Positions 59,305 to 64,000 of a stretch of 64,000 nt of DNA are shown piece by piece (position 1 is the stretch's first letter; each line of letters begins with the position of its first letter). Position numbers and translations under genes: made by a program. Below the pieces are notes generated by a model that saw only the letters and a program-made list of their open reading frames with translations, was not told the origin of the DNA and did not search any database. This DNA comes from an uncultured Algibacter sp. (lineage in GTDB: Bacteria > Bacteroidota > Bacteroidia > Flavobacteriales > Flavobacteriaceae): NCBI GenBank assembly GCA_947499935.1, contig CANMQH010000011.1:57813-121812 (forward strand). The letters run 5' to 3'.

Positions 59305-59820
59305 TTAGAGTTCCTTTATGTCTTTACGCAGTTTCACTAAGGCGCCATAAATACGTTTTTCAACAGCTTTGGTAGAAATATCTAAAATTTCGGCAATTTC
59401 CTTAAATCGTTTGCCTTCTATGCGGTTCATCATAAATGCTTCGCGTTGGGCATCAGTTAATTTTGCCAGAGCATTTTGCAGTTTATCCATATACTCGTTC
59501 TCCTGCATTAAAAACTCGGGGGTTTCGTTGGTATATGTTTTAGGTTTTGTCTGTTGGTGTTTTAATATGACCTTTTGGTGAGCTACTTCATTTAACATTA
59601 AATTATTAGCCGTTGTAAAAACAAAACTTTTGGCTTTGTCAGGCGTGACTTTTGCACAGTTTTCCCATAATTTAACAAAAGCTTCCTGTACTTTGTCTTT
59701 TGGGTTTAATAAGGCTCCATATTTATAATGCAAAAAATCATGCAGATTTTTAGCGTGCTTTTTAAATATGGAAGAAAATAAATGCGCTTCACAAATATTT
59801 TCATGTAATTGTTTACCCAT
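59305..59820 (-). CDS. FecI-like ECF sigma factor
   Basis: This 171-residue sigma-70-family protein has region 2 (FSSIFKKHAKNLHDFLHYKYG, DKVQEAFVKLWENC, FVFTTANNLMLNEVAHQK) and region 4 (AFMMNRIEGKRFKEIAEILDISTKAVEKRIYGALVKL), the pattern of FecI-type sigma factors. It is encoded 89 bp upstream of fecR, so the FecI-FecR-receptor order is complete. It should direct polymerase to genes needed when the receptor binds its ligand. The shared promoter sequence upstream of fecR and of the divergent lipoprotein gene marks the likely targets. Its own upstream region lacks that sequence. Confidence 0.93.
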   Translation of the reverse strand: MGKQLHENICEAHLFSSIFKKHAKNLHDFLHYKYGALLNPKDKVQEAFVKLWENCAKVTPDKAKSFVFTTANNLMLNEVAHQKVILKHQQTKPKTYTNETPEFLMQENEYMDKLQNALAKLTDAQREAFMMNRIEGKRFKEIAEILDISTKAVEKRIYGALVKLRKDIKEL

Positions 59821-59913
59821 GTTTATGTATTGTAGGTTTTAATAAAAAATAATTTTTGATTTTAAACCAAAAAAAATAATTTTAAATGCTAAATTAAAAA
59901 AAAAGAAAAAAGG

Positions 59914-59946
59914 GGGTAGGTATTTTTAAAGTAATCCTGTTATATA
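59914..59946 (+). promoter_or_regulatory. Putative ECF-sigma promoter of the acidic lipoprotein gene (GGGTAGG-N17-TGTTATATA)
   Basis: GGGTAGG (59914-59920) and TGTTATATA (59938-59946) are 17 nt apart, identical in sequence and spacing to the fecR promoter. The ATG lies 35 nt downstream. No TAnnTTTG box is present in this gap on the plus strand. Confidence 0.7.
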
Positions 59947-59981
59947 TACAAATGATTTATCTAACCCAAAAATAACACATC

Positions 59982-61742
59982 ATGAAAACTAAAATGAAAA
60001 CATTACTATTGTTCGCTTTTTTCGCTTTGTTATTATGTTCTTCTTGCCAAGAAGAAAAAGTAGAGATAACACCTCCTAACGATAGCGAGACATTAGTTGC
60101 CAAGTCTGAGCTTACTAGTTTAATAAGTGCCACATCTAAACGTGATGGCTCCATAGACAACATTATAGACAAAGCTAGTTGTTTATCTGTAGAGCTTCCA
60201 GTAACGGTTAAGGTTAATGGGCTTGAAATTATTATAGATTCTACAGACGATTTTAAAGTTATAGAAACTATTTTTAATGAGTTTGAAAACGATGACGATA
60301 CGTTAGATATTATTTTTCCAATTACAATCATTCTATCTAATCATCAAGATATTGTTATTCCAAATCAAGTTGCTCTAGAAAGCCTTGTAGAAGAATGCCT
60401 TGGTGAGAACGAAGAAGATGACGATATAGAATGTATAGATTTTCAATACCCCATTGCGTTTTCAGTTTTCAATACAGAATTTCAAATTATAGATACTGTA
60501 ACTATTGAAGATGATAAGCAACTATTTATGTTTATACAACGTATTGAAAATGAGGGAAGCTTATTAGCAAGCCTTAATTTTCCTGTAACTATGGTATTGG
60601 CAAATGGTATAACTCGTACTGTTAATAACAATCAAGAATTATCACAAATTATTAAAGATGCTAAAAATTCTTGTGATGAAGACGATGATAATGATATTGA
60701 TGACGACGATTTCACTAAAGACTCCTTAGATAGCCTATTAGTAAAATGCCCTTGGTTAGTAAAAGATATCATAAGAAATCAAGATAATCTAAATAACCAA
60801 TACCGTAATGCGGTACTAACATTTAAAGAGAATAATGTTGCCGTACTTCGCGATCCACAAAGCACAAATTTAACCGAAGGCACATGGGCAACAACCATAA
60901 CTCCAGATGGCGCAGTATTAGATTTAAACATAAGCAACGCTCCCGATTTTACACTAAAATGGCTTGTATATGAACTAGGACCAGATAGAATAAAACTCTA
61001 CCAAGACGATGGCAACAAAATAATTTTAAATAAAAACTGCGATTCAACGGTAGACCTTACTAAAGAAAATGTTATAGGTAACCTAAGAGAATGCCCATGG
61101 CGAGTACAATTATTAAGTGTAAATGGTCAAAGAAACGATAGTATTTACATAGCTACACCATTAATATTCTTCGATAATAACCTTGTTAAAATACGTGTGG
61201 AAGGAGAAAATATAGAAGGTAATTATCAAGTGTTAGAAATAAATAATGATATTATTTTAAAAGTAGATATAGAAAACAGACCAGATTTAAATCTTGATTG
61301 GCACATTACACGTTTTGAAAATAGCTTGATAAAATTTGAAAACGATAATAACAATATGACTATGACAAGGCTTTGTCCAGATCAAGATACAGACTTTGTA
61401 AACACCACGCTAAAAGCTAACAGTTGGGAAGTAACACTATACACAGATATCTCTAACAGCCAGAATCAAGCCCAAGATTATGCCATGTTAGATATAAAAT
61501 TCATAGAAACAGGAAGGATAGAAATTACTAACTTAAATAGTCAAACCACAAACATTGGGTCATGGTTGTCATACAGAAACGATGGTTTATTTCTAGACAT
61601 GCAATTAGAAAATGTGGTACCAGTAAATGAACTTACTGCTAGATGGAAAATAGTCGAAATAGAATCCGAAAGAATCGAACTAAAATTATTTAATAACCAA
61701 GGCGAGATACAAAAAAACATAGTACTAGAAAAGCGCATATAA
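59982..61742 (+). CDS. Acidic repeat lipoprotein, divergent from the fecI-like gene
   Basis: This 586-residue protein has a lipoprotein signal (LLLFAFFALLLCSSC, lipid-bearing Cys near residue 23). Residues about 60-235 contain three related strand-rich units (LPVTVKVNGLEI, FPITIILSNHQD, YPIAFSVFNTEF, FPVTMVLANGIT), separated by very acidic runs (NEEDDDIE, DEDDDNDIDDDD). Residues about 250-586 contain three units of about 100 residues that begin with a CPW or SW motif and look lipocalin-like (CPWLVKDI, CPWRVQLL, NSWEVTLY). I recall similar proteins beside FecI/FecR genes in flavobacteria but know of no function. It probably sits in the outer membrane, and the acidic runs may bind divalent metals, which is inference. 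It shares its promoter sequence with fecR. Confidence 0.82.
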   Translation: MKTKMKTLLLFAFFALLLCSSCQEEKVEITPPNDSETLVAKSELTSLISATSKRDGSIDNIIDKASCLSVELPVTVKVNGLEIIIDSTDDFKVIETIFNEFENDDDTLDIIFPITIILSNHQDIVIPNQVALESLVEECLGENEEDDDIECIDFQYPIAFSVFNTEFQIIDTVTIEDDKQLFMFIQRIENEGSLLASLNFPVTMVLANGITRTVNNNQELSQIIKDAKNSCDEDDDNDIDDDDFTKDSLDSLLVKCPWLVKDIIRNQDNLNNQYRNAVLTFKENNVAVLRDPQSTNLTEGTWATTITPDGAVLDLNISNAPDFTLKWLVYELGPDRIKLYQDDGNKIILNKNCDSTVDLTKENVIGNLRECPWRVQLLSVNGQRNDSIYIATPLIFFDNNLVKIRVEGENIEGNYQVLEINNDIILKVDIENRPDLNLDWHITRFENSLIKFENDNNNMTMTRLCPDQDTDFVNTTLKANSWEVTLYTDISNSQNQAQDYAMLDIKFIETGRIEITNLNSQTTNIGSWLSYRNDGLFLDMQLENVVPVNELTARWKIVEIESERIELKLFNNQGEIQKNIVLEKRI

Positions 61743-61805
61743 TTTGGTTTGATAAAAGTGGGGTTTACTTAGTTTTCGGTTAGTTAAGCTAGGCTCCCTT
61801 TATAA

Positions 61806-61840
61806 AGGCTATCAGTTTTATTAAGCTGGTAGCTTTTTTT
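61806..61840 (+). terminator. Terminator after the acidic lipoprotein gene
   Basis: GCTATCAG (61808-61815) pairs with CTGGTAGC (61826-61833) with one wobble, extended inward by three pairs around a 4-nt loop and followed by seven T. This is a standard intrinsic terminator. Confidence 0.88.
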
Positions 61841-61955
61841 ATCTAAATTTTAACTATTAGTCAACTGTAAAAAAATATGTGTTCGTTTTGTCTGAATTAA
61901 ATTGTAGACTTCCTTATGTTAGAACTGTTTAGTTTTCTAAAGTTTCTATAAAGTT

Positions 61956-62096
61956 ATTCTTCTTTTAAACAGTTCGGTTTTTGGGGAAGCTTACATGAAT
62001 ACTTTAGGTTTAAAGCAAGCCAATAAATACATGCATCTTTCTGCAATAGCTTATAATTTAAAGAAATACTTAAAATTTATTAAAAATAGCCCCTAA
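61956..62096 (+). pseudogene. C-terminal remnant of an IS1182/IS5-like transposase
   Basis: An open frame on the plus strand reads SSVFGEAYMNTLGLKQ and continues ANKYMHLSAIAYNLKKYLKF before stopping at 62094. This is the characteristic C-terminal end of IS1182-type DDE transposases, including the AYNLKKYLKF block. Nothing upstream in frame encodes the catalytic domain, which runs straight into the lipoprotein terminator. It is therefore a truncated remnant, of a family that may be the same as the transposase at the right edge. Confidence 0.7.
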
Positions 62097-62204
62097 AGCA
62101 TAACGGGAGCTATGAATATTGTTTGCTATAATATAAATCGACAAATGAGACTCCATATAATCTGTTTTAAGCAACCTGTATTTTAAACAAAATCAAGAAT
62201 TCAT

Positions 62205-62232
62205 AAAAACTAAAAACTAAAAACTAAAAACT
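62205..62232. repeat. Tandem heptamer (AAAAACT)x4
   Basis: Four perfect copies of AAAAACT directly precede the start of the tiny lipopeptide ORF. Slippage there could change the distance between a promoter and the ORF. Confidence 0.9.
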
Positions 62233-62238
62233 CTTAAA

Positions 62239-62304
62239 ATGAAGTGTTTATTGATTTTAAGCATTTTTTTAATGAGTTGTGCAACGGTTACCGGTTGGCA
62301 ATAG
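62239..62304 (+). CDS. Tiny lipopeptide ORF (21 residues)
   Basis: An ATG follows the heptamer repeat and encodes 21 residues: a Cys at position 3, a hydrophobic core LLILSIFLMS and a lipobox-like LMSCAT with Cys at residue 14, then seven residues to a stop. It looks like a minimal lipoprotein signal with almost no mature part, reminiscent of entericidin-type lipopeptides or a truncated lipoprotein gene. It lies between a transposase remnant and a convergent lipoprotein gene whose stop is 5 bp away. Expression is uncertain. Confidence 0.4.
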   Translation: MKCLLILSIFLMSCATVTGWQ

Positions 62305-62309
62305 TTTTT

Positions 62310-63062
62310 TTATTCATAAACACCAAACCAATTCAGCTCGTCTTTCCAATCCGTTTTTTCGTAATCAACTTGTTCATTATTGTAAACTCTAAATATTCTG
62401 CTGTAACCTGTTGATTTTAGAATGTTTTTTATTGAGTCTATTTTTGTTTTACTAATGTTTTTATCTACCAATAAATTGAACTGAAAATTAGTTGAATCTA
62501 ATTCGGTTTCTTGATAAGCTAAAAATGCAATAGTCTCGTATTTAATTTCGTCTAATCCACGAGTTTTGTCGCTATCTGTTTTTGCTATTAATTTTCCATT
62601 TCGAAATCCAACATAAACGTTAAATCCAATTCCGTTTTCTTTACTTGAGATTAAGTCATTTTTTGAGGGTAAATCAAAAGTCAAGCGTAAATTTTTAAGT
62701 AAATAGTCAAAACCATTTTTGACTCTCAATATTGGAAATTTATAAAGGCTATCAGTTACGCTTTTAATAAAGAGCGTATCATTATTATTACTTATTTTAT
62801 AATCAAAAACATAATTCCTATTCGCAAAACTATCTTTTATGTTAGTGTGATAAATTTTCGAATCATTAATATACCATGAGTTTACATGACTATAACACAT
62901 TTCACTAAAGCGAATTGAATCTTGACAAAATTGATATTCAAGAGGACAAGAGTTACCATTTACAGTACTCCAATTTCCAATTAATTTATCTTTTTCTTTA
63001 TTTGAAAAAGAGCAAGATTGTATAATTGAAACTAAAACTATTATTCTAAAAATGGTTTTCAT
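62310..63062 (-). CDS. Lipoprotein of unknown function
   Basis: From ATG 63062 the protein is 250 residues with a lipoprotein signal (MKTIFRIIVLVSIIQSC, Cys near residue 17); an in-frame ATG at 63077 adds five residues. The early part (KLIGNWSTVNGNSCPLEYQFC) resembles a lipocalin-like start, and a later segment (DSTNFQFNLLVDKNISKTKIDSIKNIL) looks like a biopolymer-transport/ExbD-like or TonB-like periplasmic unit, but I cannot name a family. It sits between IS relics, with flanks rich in short inverted repeats. It may be a horizontally gained cassette; that is inference. Confidence 0.6.
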   Translation of the reverse strand: MKTIFRIIVLVSIIQSCSFSNKEKDKLIGNWSTVNGNSCPLEYQFCQDSIRFSEMCYSHVNSWYINDSKIYHTNIKDSFANRNYVFDYKISNNNDTLFIKSVTDSLYKFPILRVKNGFDYLLKNLRLTFDLPSKNDLISSKENGIGFNVYVGFRNGKLIAKTDSDKTRGLDEIKYETIAFLAYQETELDSTNFQFNLLVDKNISKTKIDSIKNILKSTGYSRIFRVYNNEQVDYEKTDWKDELNWFGVYE

Positions 63063-63255
63063 CAAGCTGTCTTGCATCGCATCGTGTTCGTGTATGGTTA
63101 GTTGCGTGTGTAAGTAACTAAATTAGCAAAAGAAAACGAACCAGAGGAAATTTCGAAGGAATTTCCAAGTAGACGATAACCTAGCAATTAATTATACGCA
63201 TTGTGCTTGTTGCACAAGTGTTTGTTAAAAATAGTGTTTTTGTTTAACTATAGTT

Positions 63256-64000
63256 ATGCAAGGAAAGAAGTATTATCAGGAGAAATTGTTTTCTAATTTT
63301 CAGTTGAGTGAGCGTGTACCCGAGACTAATTTTTACAGGCGTTTAAAAGGAGTTCTAGATTTGCATTTTCTTTATAAGTTTACTAGAGAATATTATGGAG
63401 AAAGTGGTCAAAAGAGCATTGACCCTGTTGTATTTTTTAAGTTGTGTTTAGTAGGATATTTAGAGAACCTTATTAGTGACCGTAAGCTGATATCGCATTG
63501 TTCTATGCGCTTGGATATTTTGTATTTCATAGGTTATGATATAGATGAAGAATTACCATGGCATAGCACTATAAGTAGAACGCGTCAACTATTTCCAGAA
63601 TCTGTATTTGAAGAAGTATTTACGAATGTTTTACAGCTGTGTGTTGATAAAGGAATGTTAAGTGGTCACACGCAAGCAATAGATTCTGCTCCGGTAAAGG
63701 CCAATGCTAGTATGGATACTTTGGAGCTCAAAGTACCTGAAGAAGATTTACAAGAACACTTGATGCGCATACGAGCGATAAGTTCTATGGATAAAGAAGG
63801 GCCTCATCGTAAATCTAAGAACGACAAATCGGATAAATCTCAGGGTAGTGTGACAGCCAGTCAGAAAGAGCTGGGAGCAATCGCAAGCAGAAATAAGAAG
63901 TGGTCCAAAGAGCAAGACCAGCGCCCTGGAGCAGGCAACAAAGGCTCTAAATATACGAGTAATAAGACGCATTACAGCCCTACAGACCCTGATGCTAGAA
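63256..64000 (+). mobile_element. IS1182-type transposase, N-terminal part (cut by window edge)
   Basis: From ATG 63256 an open frame of 248 codons runs to the window end. The N-terminal DUF772 domain is clear (FYRRLKGVLDLHFLYKF, SIDPVVFFKLCLVGYLENL, ELPWHSTISRTRQLFP) and the first catalytic Asp lies in GHTQAIDSAPVKANAS, typical of IS1182. Upstream (63078-63255) there is no gene but there are two short inverted repeats: GGAAATT/AATTTCC (63146-63166) and TTGTGC/GCACAA (63201-63217), one of which may belong to the left end of the element. The right end, later catalytic residues and any target duplication are outside the window. Confidence 0.88.

Noticed and set aside
59305..61742. Reading the FecI/FecR/receptor locus as a polysaccharide utilisation locus.
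   Set aside because: There is no SusD homologue, glycoside hydrolase or sulfatase of the usual type, and the receptor lacks the carboxypeptidase-like N-terminal domain of SusC.
61799..62757. A 19-bp exact repeat TTTATAAAGGCTATCAGTT at 61799 (in the lipoprotein terminator) and 62739 (inside the minus-strand lipoprotein gene).
   Set aside because: One copy is fully explained as a terminator stem and the other as coding sequence for a DSLYK-containing stretch. With AT-rich composition a chance match of this length is plausible, and no flanking homology extends it.
1..64000. tRNA, rRNA, CRISPR array or phage genes.
   Set aside because: I looked for tRNA T-loop motifs, long direct repeats with spacers, and integrase, capsid or terminase proteins. 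None was found. Gene content is ordinary chromosome apart from the right-edge IS sequences.

Overview
The window is about 64 kb of low-GC bacterial chromosome, by eye roughly one third G+C. The gene families place it in Bacteroidota, most likely a marine-type Flavobacteriaceae. Lineage marks seen directly are: many promoters with the Bacteroidota -7 box TAnnTTTG and few clear Shine-Dalgarno sequences; a type IX secretion C-terminal sorting domain; FecI/FecR/TonB-receptor signalling; TPR-hybrid histidine kinases; DUF1573, DUF6702 and the DUF1800/DUF1501 pair; and a kynurenine meta-cleavage operon typical of the phylum. No rRNA, tRNA or CRISPR array was recognised.

Layout. 0-6 kb: end of a carboxypeptidase-regulatory-like protein, a DUF6702 protein, an M1 metallopeptidase, TatA and a first TPR-hybrid histidine kinase. 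6-15.5 kb: an O-methyltransferase and a minus-strand kynurenine operon (kynureninase, kynurenine monooxygenase, RidA-type deaminase, semialdehyde dehydrogenase, SDR, 3-hydroxyanthranilate dioxygenase, ACMS decarboxylase), with a divergent IclR regulator and a palindromic operator region between them. 15.6-23.6 kb: a methyltransferase, an orphan membrane protein, MsrA, the zinc-ribbon-like/Nif3 pair, LpxK and a second hybrid kinase. 23.6-28.7 kb: a minus-strand run of a small Cys-rich membrane protein, a family 2 glycosyltransferase, an ECF sigma factor, an Nramp-like transporter, LipA and a GAPDH. 28.8-35 kb: AqpZ, an ECF sigma/anti-sigma pair, MurB, an aminotransferase, a PDZ aspartyl protease and DUF1573. 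35-40 kb: ValS, a DinB-fusion protein and DUF1348. 39.9-44.7 kb: a conserved rsfS-ftsH-LUD-cdsA-psd-acbP operon. 44.8-49.5 kb: BirA, an SRPBCC protein, PyrE, a Nudix hydrolase, an unknown 121-residue protein and a SulP transporter. 49.6-52.3 kb: a third hybrid kinase and a HEAT-repeat protein. 52.6-61.7 kb: a cell-surface signalling locus (FecI-like sigma, FecR, TonB receptor, DUF1800, Tat/T9SS DUF1501) with a divergent acidic repeat lipoprotein. 61.9-64 kb: an IS-scarred area with a transposase C-terminal remnant, a tiny lipopeptide ORF, an orphan lipoprotein and the start of an IS1182-type transposase cut by the window end.

Most distinctive signals. (1) fecR and the divergent acidic lipoprotein gene carry the same putative ECF promoter, GGGTAGG-N17-TGTTATATA, with identical spacing. 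This ties the receptor operon and the lipoprotein into one likely regulon of undescribed function. (2) The kynU/iclR gap holds two overlapping perfect palindromes, one of them TGAAACA-C-TGTTTCA, that contain back-to-back TATTTTTG boxes. (3) Several proteins keep a family fold but lack its key residues: an Nramp-like transporter without DPGN, an SDR without YxxxK, and a zinc-ribbon protein without its cysteines.
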